14,664 nt of DNA, taken from NCBI GenBank assembly GCA_032353305.1, contig JAUCNG010042226.1, forward strand, positions 1 to 14,664, written 5' to 3'. The translations under genes were made by a program, and so were the position numbers. Source of the DNA: Cephalothrix spiralis (Eukaryota; Nemertea; Palaeonemertea; Archinemertea; Cephalotrichidae). This document shows, one piece after another, positions 7,568 to 14,664 of this stretch. The notes beneath the pieces are model-generated. The model was not told where the DNA came from. It was given only the letters and a program-made list of their open reading frames with translations, and ran no database searches. Positions within the stretch are counted from its first letter, which is position 1; the number at the start of each line of letters is the position of its first letter.

Positions 7568-8015
7568 TTGAGAATTACCTTAAAAACCATTGTTTTTTTT
7601 ATTATTGCTTACGATCTTATTCCCTTTAACTCGATATCTTATGTTGTTCATTATTGAGAGTTCCATTTCTGGTATTGGATATCCATTTCCTATCAATTTT
7701 CTATGGCTGTCGTGTAAATTGAGTTGTCTTTATTTACAAAAATCGTTAAAAGGGGGCGGACGTCTGTTTAGAACAGATTAAATCACTACATGTATATTTT
7801 TCGTCATAGACCTCCAGTAAAATCACAGCCGCATATTTTGAATGGTGGGCCTGTTCATTTATGCAACTTACCCAAAGACAGAAAGAAAGACCTAAACTTC
7901 ATTTTTGTTGTATGACTATGTATATAATGTTTAATGAAACAAAAGAATTCTGTACCATGCCATTTAGTTCGCAATCAAGTTTTTCCTTAACGAAAGTTTA
8001 TGTGATTTTATTCAG
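7568..8015. other. Non-coding stretch
   Basis: Two open frames of 63 codons (7590-7781) and 60 codons (7861-8043) on the plus strand look like AT-rich chance frames: the first lacks ATG and is T-rich, and the second runs into the foldback at 8016. No splice-bounded exon or repeat is recognised. Confidence 0.45.
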
Positions 8016-8472
8016 TGATATCAAGAGTATATGGAAAGAGTAAGTATTGTTTTTGGGTCGATTTTCTAAGGTTTTCGACAAAATATTAGGGGTAAATCGA
8101 AGTATTGTTGCACCGGAGATTGCCACTCCATTTTATCTTTCGAGGAAAAAAACCCGATTCAAATCCGTCTAATATTTCTACCCTAAATTCCAACTTAACG
8201 CAGCCTCCAAATTTGAATAGGACGATTCTCTCGATAAGCTAAGGGCAACGAAATAGAGTAATATGGAGGCTGTGTTAAGTTGGAATTTAGTGTAGAAATA
8301 TTAGTCGGATTTGAATCGGGTTTTTCCCCTCAAAAGATAAGAAGGAGTGGCAATCTCCGGTGCAACAATACTTCGATTTCGTTAAAGATAAGAACCCCTA
8401 ATATTTTGTCGAAAACCTTAGAAAATCGACCCCAAAACGATACTCACTCTTTCTATATATTCTTGGTGATAC
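8016..8472. repeat. Large foldback element, ~457 bp, ~195-bp arms
   Basis: The arms 8016-8209 and 8264-8472 are reverse complements with few mismatches and a 54-base spacer. Matched blocks from outside inward are TATCAAGAGTATATGGAAAGAG, GGGTCGATTTTCTAAGGTTT with TCGACAAAATATTAGGGGT, CGAAGTATTGTTGCACCGGA with GATTGCCACTCC, and AATTCCAACTTAACGCAGCC. The long arms and small spacer point to a foldback element or a duplicated-and-inverted segment. The 85-codon frame at 8280-8537 lies on the right arm and is a by-product of the repeat. No target-site duplication is resolved. Confidence 0.85.
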
Positions 8473-9270
8473 ATGTATATACCCCAATTATCCTCGCAGA
8501 GGTGTTGGATTTTTGTTTAGCTACAATATCCAATTGACAGCGATACATCGAGATCGGCATTGGGGACAATATGATATACCCCTAGCAGTTTTCATGAAGG
8601 ATTTTGATTCGAAACACTTTGATTTCATTTGGCAGAAACAATTCTCCCTTTCCTACAATCACTTATCCAATTTCTGTATTTCCTTGATACCAGAATTCTG
8701 ACGATAAAATCAATTTCACCCAATTTTCTTTCCTCCTCAATTCCTTTAAGATAGATGAAGCGAGTGAGGATTATCAATGACAAAAATTCCATTAGATCAA
8801 ACAAAACCAAATAAAAAGTCAAAAACTGATAGATGGTAATTTGATTATTGATATTTGCATTTATCTTAGGATTTGATTGATCAGATGGATGATTTAAAGG
8901 GGACATCTAATTTATGAAGTGAAAGCAAATTAAGGCTACACATGATTGATGTAGTATTCAGCATAGTATGTACGAGTATAAGCTCAAATATAAGCCGAAT
9001 ATGGCCTTTTATATTCAAGTGGTTCCTCACTCATGTAGTTATGTAACACTTGCCTCTTTTTCTAGGCTTAATATTCACTGAAATGTCGTTTTTTTCTAGT
9101 TTTCAGAAACTGAAATCTTATTTATTTATTTTTGTTTTTTATAACATATAGGTTATCATAGCATCTTAATCTGAAAAAATTGGTACCACTAAGTATGAAA
9201 AGTTCCTTATTTTTTCCTTTTTATAATTCAAAATACAACTAACTCTTCATATTCTGTAGACCTTTAAGCC
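8473..9270. other. Non-coding AT-rich stretch
   Basis: Overlapping frames on the two strands (62 codons at 8513-8701 plus, 93 codons at 8625-8906 minus) have no recognisable domain. The minus frame is the longest here; it ends without a clear splice donor, so I do not call it, though it cannot be excluded. A TTTA-rich low-complexity tract lies at about 9118-9140. Confidence 0.4.
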
Positions 9271-9308
9271 TTGATTCATGCGCGGACTGCTTATGGCGCA
9301 TGAATCAA
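9271..9308. repeat. Perfect 13-bp hairpin
   Basis: TTGATTCATGCGC (9271-9283) pairs perfectly with GCGCATGAATCAA (9296-9308) across a 12-base loop. The flanks do not extend the stem. Its function is unknown; it may be a decayed core of a foldback element. Confidence 0.55.
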
Positions 9309-10079
9309 CAACAATTCACATCCAATAATTAACCTAATCAAAGCTAGCATTTCCGAATCCACATACATGTAGTTTGACAAGTCAACCTCGCCGCTAGGGG
9401 CACATCAATCGATTACGATTGTCTCAAATCTGAAACGATCGGTTTGATAGATGCCACAATGATTCATTTGGTCAATACTAAGTCAATGTTACGAAGGTCA
9501 CGCGTGATGTCATATATTGACTCCCCTGAAAGTGACTTTAAATTCAACATTTTAGTAACCACTCAAGTTTACGGCTGCTCGCTGGATTTGTATGTAAATT
9601 CATATGCATTGGACTCAGATTGAGTCTATCTAACTGTGAAATCCGTACACCTACACTACTTGTAAGAGCCATATTTAGCAATTTTTGATCACTTTTTCAT
9701 CATATTATAGCGTGACTGGCAATGTATTGCTCCAGAGGACCATAAAAAGACCACTACTTGTATAAGTCTAAGCGATTTTTGATAACTGAATAAAAACGTC
9801 ATAAAATTGTTTGGTTTTCATATAATATTTCCATAGTAATAAAAAAAAATTGGCTATTTTGACAAAGGCGAAAAGAAAATTAACCTAAACCTGTGGAGTG
9901 AAGGGGCAGCCTCAACCACCACCCTCTTTGGGTAATATACTCGTTTTAGGTGTCTTTCTAGAAAACAATCTACTGTACCAATGTAACGATCAAACAATGT
10001 TATCCAAGTCCCATATAAAACCTTTATTATAAGGCAGAGTTGTAGTATGTTCTATTTATATGCACTTGAATTGGCTTCA
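9309..10079. other. Non-coding stretch
   Basis: No gene or defined repeat is recognised. CGCCGCTAGGGGC near 9388-9400 is an inverted match to GCGCCTCTAGCGGCG near 1183-1197, a short dispersed motif. A poly-A run occurs at about 9839-9849. Confidence 0.45.
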
Positions 10080-10334
10080 AGTGATAACTTTTAAAGTACC
10101 TACACTGACCGGTGGATAATTGATATTATCATAAAGCACTTTGAGAGTTGTTGAAATTACAACAGCAGGCGGTATATTTTTAGACCATATTGCAACTGAC
10201 CCATCAGATTTGGCCATTCTCCTTGGATAACATTGGTTGATCAAGAAGTAGTAGTAAGCGAAAGAACCAGAAAGAACTGGCACAAAATTCTTCGTAGTAA
10301 CGACCTCTGGAACTCTATTGAGAATACAGCAATT
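10080..10334 (-). CDS. Unrecognised 85-codon open frame, possible exon
   Basis: The minus strand is open for 85 codons between TGA at 10335-10337 and TGA at 10077-10079. There is no early ATG; the first one is deep inside (MAKSDGSVAIWSKNIPP). Sequence such as FVPVLSGSFAYYYFLINQCY and AVVISTTLKVLYDNINYPP has the mixed hydrophobic and polar character of a folded protein and is not low-complexity. Possible splice boundaries are an acceptor CAATAG before 10314 and a donor at GTCAGT (after 10110) or GTACTT (after 10100). With the second donor the phase matches the candidate exon at 6794-6858. I recognise no family and a chance frame is quite possible. Confidence 0.3.
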
Positions 10335-10872
10335 TCATGTATACGTGTATGGAATAGAATATAGTATATATTCTTGATAAGATGTGAAATATGAGAATAA
10401 TTTGATTTTGTTAGCTTTAATTCTCTCGTGAATTATTCTTTATGGTTTCATTATGTCAGATTAAGCGAAAATCAAGTGATGTATTTTGTCGTTGAGTTTT
10501 GCGTTAATTTCCGGTCGATGGAATCTAGTCGTTTGTGATTTGTTGCTCTAGGTCTAGGATTAATGAAAAATAAGGAACGATTTGTGCATTAAAAAGTTAA
10601 TTTGATTCATTAGGGATGGTGTAATTTGTATTTTCTGGCATGTCTGCTTTAATTGTCGTTAAATGATGACCACAATTTACAATAAAGCTACAGAATGATG
10701 TTAATGACTCTGTAATGCGGGCATCAGAGTTTATTGCGGGCAGGTCTTATAGTTAATAATAGGAATATATAGGAAATAATTTATAATTCGGTCAACAATC
10801 CGCCATTTTGTTTAAATTTGTGACGTGTTAGTGAATTTACAGGCTCCTTACAAATTCACATTGTTTATAACT
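10335..10872. other. Non-coding stretch
   Basis: No gene is recognised. A small inverted pair AGAATAATT / AATTATTCT lies near 10393-10440, and a short direct repeat of a TGCGGGCA-type motif lies at about 10709-10742 (CTCTGTAATGCGGGCA, then TTTATTGCGGGCA). I looked here for an upstream NOP14 exon and found none. Confidence 0.45.
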
Positions 10873-11073
10873 TTAGCTTTTAAAAAATCTCCCTTCTTTC
10901 ATTGGTGAATCTTGCATGACCGCGCATTTGCCTTCGGAATTCTCTTGAATTAATTTGATTTAAGTTATAAACATAAATTTTTATAAATCAAATTAATTCA
11001 AGAGAATTCCGAAGGCAAATGCGCGGTCATGCAAGATTCCCCAATGAAAGAACAAGATATTTTTTAAAGCTGA
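10873..11073. repeat. Near-perfect palindrome with 56-bp perfect arms
   Basis: The inner arms 10907-10962 and 10984-11039 are exact reverse complements over 56 bp, from GAATCTTGCATGACCGCGCA to TTAATTTGATTTA, around a 21-base AT-rich loop. Imperfect pairing extends the arms to about 90 bp (TTAGCTTTTAAAAAATCT against AGATATTTTTTAAAGCTGAA). An exact 56-bp match between arms indicates a recent insertion or arm correction by gene conversion. If, as seems likely, it lies in the intron before NOP14 exon A, its transcript would fold into a long double-stranded hairpin. There is no coding potential. Confidence 0.85.
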
Positions 11074-11541
11074 ATTTTCGGCTTTCGAGTTTTTATCAAT
11101 GCTGTAATTTTATTCTTTACTCAAATGTATTGGCAATTGTCTAGCCCATATACCGTGCTAAGTACAGGTTTTTCCTGGATTTTTATATCCTGTAAAGCCA
11201 GATATCAACCTCTTGTTTACTAGAGTATTTAGCCCACAGCGCCACATATCAGCGACAGTGTAGTTTGGACTACAAACGCCTTTAACCACTGAAGAATTAG
11301 ACTGTATAAGTCAGTACTGCATAGTCTACAATATTGTAAATATGGTGTACATGTATGTGGATTCGGCGATGTTATTTTCCCTCCCTCCATTAAAAATATA
11401 AACGTCTTCGGGTGGGATAAACAATACGTTAACCTCGTAGTTTCAATGCAGAATTTAAATGGACTGTATCGAACGAGGTATTTTTAATATCTCTAACGGT
11501 TTAATGCATTATCTAATTTTACCTCTCTCTTTTCTTTATAG
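11074..11541 (+). other. 3' end of the intron upstream of NOP14 exon A
   Basis: This stretch is AT-rich and holds no recognised repeat. It ends in a strong polypyrimidine tract and acceptor, CCTCTCTCTTTTCTTTATAG at 11522-11541. A second, downstream AG at 11549-11550 (TCTCAG) could serve as an alternative acceptor and would remove three codons (KSQ) in frame. CAGCGCCACATA at about 11238 is matched, inverted, near 14236. Confidence 0.6.
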
Positions 11542-11692
11542 AAATCTCAGGGAAAAGCTAGCCTCTTTAATTTGAATGAAGATGAAGAAGAACTTACCCA
11601 TTTTGGCCAGTCTCTGTCAGAAGTTGAAAAATTTGAGGACCCCGTCGATCTAAGTGACGATGAAGAAGATGAAGATGGAGGAAAACTTGGAG
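11542..11692 (+). CDS. NOP14: NOP14 internal exon A
   Basis: NOP14 is a nucleolar scaffold protein of the small-subunit (SSU) processome. It works with U3 snoRNP and partners such as Emg1 and Noc4 in 18S rRNA maturation and 40S assembly. This exon encodes KSQGKASLFN followed by LNEDEEELTHFGQSLSEVEK and the acidic DLSDDEEDEDGGKLG. The FNL(N/D)E-D-E-E-LTH(Y/F)GQSL block is the hallmark of the family and I recognise it directly. The reading frame is open from the acceptor at 11540-11541 to the donor AG|GTAGGT at 11693, ending one base into a codon (phase 1). By recollection of human NOP14 (about 850 residues) this is roughly residue 115 onward, so several exons must precede it; none is found in this window. 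The minus-strand frame on top of it is a shadow. Confidence 0.93.
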
Positions 11693-12819
11693 GTAGGTTA
11701 ATTTGTGGTAACTTTTGTGACCTACTCATGAAATTGAATAATGGACGTAAGAAATTGTGTCGATAACAAAAATGGAATTCAAAGTCAAAGATTTCATTGA
11801 AACATAAAGGTTATAAAAGTATTTTACTCGAGACTCCAAAACATTTAAATACAATTTTGAATCGATGATTTTCGACTGCAAATATCTCAGTAACGGCTTG
11901 ATTGAGGTTATATAAATGTATCACCAATGGATAGAAATATGGCCCTTATCTACTTCACATATCTTATGACGTGATTTCATACAATTTCCTAGTCAGGGGT
12001 CCTGCATCTAGTCAGAGGCACGTAGGGTTTTCAAGGCGAGCATAATTAGGGACCGACCGGACCGTCGGTTTTATTGCAAGCATTAAAATCATTAAATTGA
12101 TAGAAATTCGATATATCTCACAATTTCTTACGATAATTAATCTAGTAAAACCCGTTCTTAATTACACCTATATTTTTAATTAACTTAGTCATAGGACCAG
12201 GTCGCAAATTTGCAGAAAAATAATTCGGGACATTCGAAATGTCACGATTTCTGCATTGCGTGCAATTATGCAAATTATTTGTTCATGCAACTATTTTGAA
12301 AAAATAGTTGCTAGAAATCTCGTATACTTAAAAAAATGTATAGTTAGCCAAATTCAAGTGGTAACTTTGGGGTATAATGATTATTTGTCCAAATTAGAAC
12401 GAAAAATAATTAACCGGATGCTTAGTATAAATAGAATGACAGTTTCAAAATGGCGATCAGCAGTTAGGGGCATTTTTTGAAAACGAAATTTAGACAAAAT
12501 ACGGGAATTAAGCATGAAAAATAAAATTTAATAACCATTTTATCGATAAATATCTATAGATTATCAATATCTAACAGTTGGATCATGACATACATCGAAT
12601 AAAGACCGCTTCATCGAAGGGACGATTTAGATCGTATGCTAGATGATGGATTCTGCTGGAAGCCAAAAACAAGTTTTTGTTAAAACTTGATTTTGAGCTT
12701 CCAGAGGTAGCTCACGCTTTCCTTGGCTCGAAAAACGACGAACTGATGAGTACGGGCAGGTACGGGCAATATTTTTGTCTAAAACATATTAAAGTTAATG
12801 GGTTTTTTCTTCTTTTCAG
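11693..12819 (+). other. NOP14: NOP14 intron, 1127 bp
   Basis: The intron runs from GTAGGT to TTTTTTCTTCTTTTCAG. It carries the second copy of the dispersed AATATCTCAGTAACGGCT motif (11881-11905), an 11-bp perfect hairpin with a GAA loop, GCAACTATTTT / AAAATAGTTGC at 12287-12311, and a longer hairpin at 12656-12704 (CTGGAAGC / GCTTCCAG ends with AAAACAAGTTTT-type complementarity inside). A 74-codon frame at 12256-12480 has no recognisable features. Confidence 0.85.
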
Positions 12820-12941
12820 CCAAGTATGTTGAGGAACATTTTGGTGGTGGCCTGTTGGAAAAGGCAGATAACTCTGATGGTCAACAAAAATCATGGAAGG
12901 AGAAAATGGAAGAAATAATTTCCAAATCAAAGAAAGATAAG
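12820..12941 (+). CDS. NOP14: NOP14 internal exon B
   Basis: The exon starts phase-1 matched: G from exon A plus CC gives alanine. It then reads KYVEEHFGGGLLEKADNSDG and QQKSWKEKMEEIISKSKKDK. The HFGGG-LL block followed by a lysine-rich helix with (I/L)I-x-KSK is a conserved NOP14 feature (human NOP14 has an AAHFGGGGGLL-type block and an IAKSKQEK-type segment here). The 122-nt exon ends in phase 0 at AAG|GTAGGA. The acceptor is TTTTTTCTTCTTTTCAG. The basic, helical segment fits NOP14's role as an extended scaffold in the processome. The minus-strand frame at 12712-12975 is a shadow. Confidence 0.93.
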
Positions 12942-13013
12942 GTAGGAATTTTGTAATCAGCTTTAAAAAGGACACAACTTCAACTTATATGACGGGCGTC
13001 AGATGGAATTCTC

Positions 13014-13530
13014 AAAATAGACAGAGACGGTCCGCTTGCTCGAGCATTTACCCGTATGCCCGCACTCTAATTTATTTTCTATATACCTATTAGAGTCGGG
13101 CATAGACTTAAGTACCCAGACAGTGCACCAGGGAATAATTTTCTGTTAGAATAGAAATAGCGCCGCCTGGTGAAGGATATGTGGTAATCTAGGCATTTTT
13201 ACGACGGGTTCTAATTTTATGAAATACAGTCTCAAGCAGTCTCAAGTAGTAAAAACTAAAATACCTTTATAGAATTAATCATGTAAACAGAAGTCTATTT
13301 TATCTATAAAACATATAGACACGGACTAAATTATAATTACCACGTATTCTTCACCAGGTGGCAGCACTATCTGGGTAGTTAGTCTATGGTCGGGTTTACT
13401 CCGAAGGGAGGGGCGGCGTCCCACTCCACGAGCAACCAAGTATTCAGTCTCTGTTCGTACCCCTAGAGAGTCTCGAACCTGCAAGCGAGCGCGCTACCTC
13501 CTGTGCCACAGCACCGAACACATTTTTCCG
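13014..13530 (-). repeat. Minus-strand SINE composite in NOP14 intron
   Basis: Reading the minus strand, a tRNA-like head lies near 13517-13450: A box TGGCACAGGAGG (13508-13497) and B box GGTTCGAGACT (13479-13469). A body with CCCCTCCCTTCGGAGTAAAC follows, matching the block in the SINE at 329-600. A tail at 13100-13020 (GGTATATAGAAAATAAATTAGAGTGCGGGC) also matches that SINE. The middle holds an extra inverted pair: 13101-13188 against 13336-13389, sharing CATAGACTTA.GTACCCAGA.AGTGC and CGCCTGGTGAAGGATATGTGGTAAT. So a second, opposite-strand piece of the same family is nested here. A 10-bp tandem AGTCTCAAGC/T lies at 13228-13247. Boundaries are approximate. Confidence 0.7.
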
Positions 13531-13606
13531 TAGTCTTCCAAGGTGTTGTTAAACTTTTTATAACCTTTAAAAAGGATATTAACACTGCCAGTAAACTTAT
13601 TTTCAG

Positions 13607-13705
13607 TATGAACGTCAAGCAGAGCGTGAAAAAACAATAGAGTTGACCGAAAAATTGGACCAAGATTGGAAAAAACTGCAAAATGTAGTTACATCAACAT
13701 TAAAG
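13607..13705 (+). CDS. NOP14: NOP14 internal exon C
   Basis: A 99-nt, phase 0/0 exon encodes YERQAEREKTIELTEKLDQD and WKKLQNVVTSTLK. The RQxxREKxxELTEKLDQDWK block is a conserved NOP14 signature that directly follows the KSK helix in the family, as it does after exon B. Borders are TTATTTTCAG and AAG|GTAATT. With exons A and B it makes 124 codons in one frame with no stop or frameshift, as expected of an active gene. In the family the next segment would resemble a YDM..RELxFE block; no such exon occurs in the remaining 959 bases, so the gene continues beyond the right edge. Confidence 0.93.
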
Positions 13706-13820
13706 GTAATTATCAATAAATTTCGAATATCATATACGAAACGAGATCAAAGTTTTGAAAAATTAAAATTTGACTCAGTTATACATTTTAGAGATATTTG
13801 AAATATTAGATTACTGAAAA

Positions 13821-14076
13821 CCAGTCAATGAAATTGATCGCAGGGGGGAAGATATCCAAAATTAGCGCTGCGGAGCGCTAGAAATATGTAGATCGCCCCG
13901 AACCATATAACTTTATCAGGGCGAAGACCCCGGGTGGGTAGTGGTACATAGTGCTATACCGTAGCGAGAGATAGCGATCGTGTTCCCGCCTGAGCTGCGG
14001 TGCTTAATTCCGGTTTGTTCGATCTAGTGCTATGCAGCGTTAATTTTGGATCCCTGCGGTCAATTTGATTGACTGG
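13821..14076. repeat. Foldback element downstream of NOP14 exon C
   Basis: The left arm CCAGTCAATGAAATTGATCG then CAGG and ATCCAAAATTAGCGCTGC (13821-13882) pairs with a right arm that ends GATCCCTGCGGTCAATTTGA then TTGACTGG (14016-14076). The left arm has a four- to seven-base insertion relative to the right. The centre is GC-richer than the flanks and contains further small palindromes (TAGCGCTGCGGAGCGCTAG). No target-site duplication is clear. It sits in the intron after exon C and has no open frame. Confidence 0.75.
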
Positions 14077-14664
14077 CATAAATATACAAGATGGTACAAC
14101 TAGTACTATTTCATGTCCCTAATAGATACAGAACCAGATAGCCTTGTTAACCGTGCCCATATAAATTCCAATAGGCCATGTCTTCACAAGGCTAAGTTTC
14201 GGGTTCCGGTATTAACTTCGAGTCCACACCGTTATGTGGCGCTGAAAATTCAAATGATTTTTTCTTAAGACGTCTTTTGTTCTGTTTATTCTGTACCTAG
14301 AGTAGCGCTTTTTAGGAGCTTTGTTTGAGCATTGCGGCTTTTAACTAGACTCCGTAGATTGGTAGATGTTCATGTTACGAGTAAAGCCGTTTCAGTGCGA
14401 CCATTATTTTCAAATCATTTTTGGTGGTTCTTTTAGATAAAATATCGAATCTTTTCCGTTGTCTGGATTCTTCTATTTCCGGCTTGATAGCTCAAGGACT
14501 AGACGCTCTGGACCCTGTAATCGAAAGTTTAAAGGCGCAACCGAAATAGACCAATAAAGGCAAAACTTTGCACAGAGGTGATTTTATTTATTATTACACT
14601 GTACTCTGTTCAATTTATGTCATCCTTCTCAAATCATTCCGAATTCCACGCTGCTCCGTTGAAT
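14077..14664 (+). other. NOP14: Right edge, NOP14 intron sequence
   Basis: No further NOP14 exon is recognised. A TTCTTTTAG acceptor-like site near 14434 is followed by only 16 open codons with no resemblance to NOP14. An inverted pair AGCCTTGT / ACAAGGCT spans about 14140-14194, and TTATGTGGCGCTG near 14234 is an inverted match to a motif near 11238. The last bases are AT-rich and unassigned. Confidence 0.5.

Noticed and set aside
8280-8537. 85-codon plus-strand open frame
   Set aside because: It lies mostly on the right arm of the foldback at 8016-8472, so it is a by-product of the repeat.
8625-8906. 93-codon minus-strand open frame
   Set aside because: No domain or clear splice borders were recognised, and a competing frame exists on the other strand; chance is the simplest reading, though not proven.
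11547-11729. Serine-rich minus-strand frame
   Set aside because: It is the antisense shadow of the acidic GAA/GAT-rich NOP14 exon A.
12256-12480. 74-codon frame in the NOP14 intron as an extra exon
   Set aside because: Exons A and B join in phase and match adjacent family blocks, leaving no place for it; its composition looks random.

Overview
The window looks like nuclear DNA from an invertebrate animal, not bacterial or viral. It is AT-rich, has no long open frames, contains exons bounded by GT/AG splice sites, and is crowded with short non-coding repeats: tRNA-derived SINE-like copies and many foldback (inverted-repeat) elements. The palindromic octamer TACATGTA is frequent. A mollusc or other lophotrochozoan would fit, but this is inference and no lineage is proven.

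The only gene I can name is NOP14, a nucleolar small-subunit processome protein. Three internal exons lie on the + strand at 11542-11692, 12820-12941 and 13607-13705. They join in frame to 372 nt (124 codons), covering the acidic LNEDEEELTHFGQ region and the basic helical stretch after it. Earlier and later exons were not found, so the gene probably extends past both ends or has a very long upstream intron. Two introns of 1127 and 665 bp separate the exons; a minus-strand SINE composite fills most of the second.

On the minus strand are weaker coding candidates. The best is a 38-codon exon at 4120-4233 that starts with ATG and ends at a consensus GTAAGT donor. An 85-codon open frame at 10080-10334 and a small possible terminal exon at 6794-6858 could be spliced together in phase, but I recognise no family in any of them. 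If real, they would be genes nested in, or upstream and divergent from, NOP14.

Region by region: 1-4110 holds a SINE copy, a foldback at 709-1038, a tRNA-like fragment, a two-unit tandem repeat near 2850-3066 and a diverged direct-repeat cluster (3188-4107) interrupted by a foldback. 4120-4353 is the candidate minus-strand exon. 4385-6391 is an array of repeats that share a 3'-end-like signature (CGCCGTCACTC, AATAAA, TTGAATTTGAATT), interrupted by a 329-bp palindromic element. 6400-11541 is mostly unique AT-rich DNA with four more inverted-repeat structures, including one with 56-bp perfect arms just upstream of NOP14 exon A. 11542-13705 is NOP14, and 13821-14076 is another foldback.

No prokaryotic system, CRISPR array, intact transposase or reverse transcriptase was seen. 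The striking property is the density of unrelated-looking foldback elements (seven or more in 14.7 kb), several of which would be transcribed if they lie in NOP14 introns.
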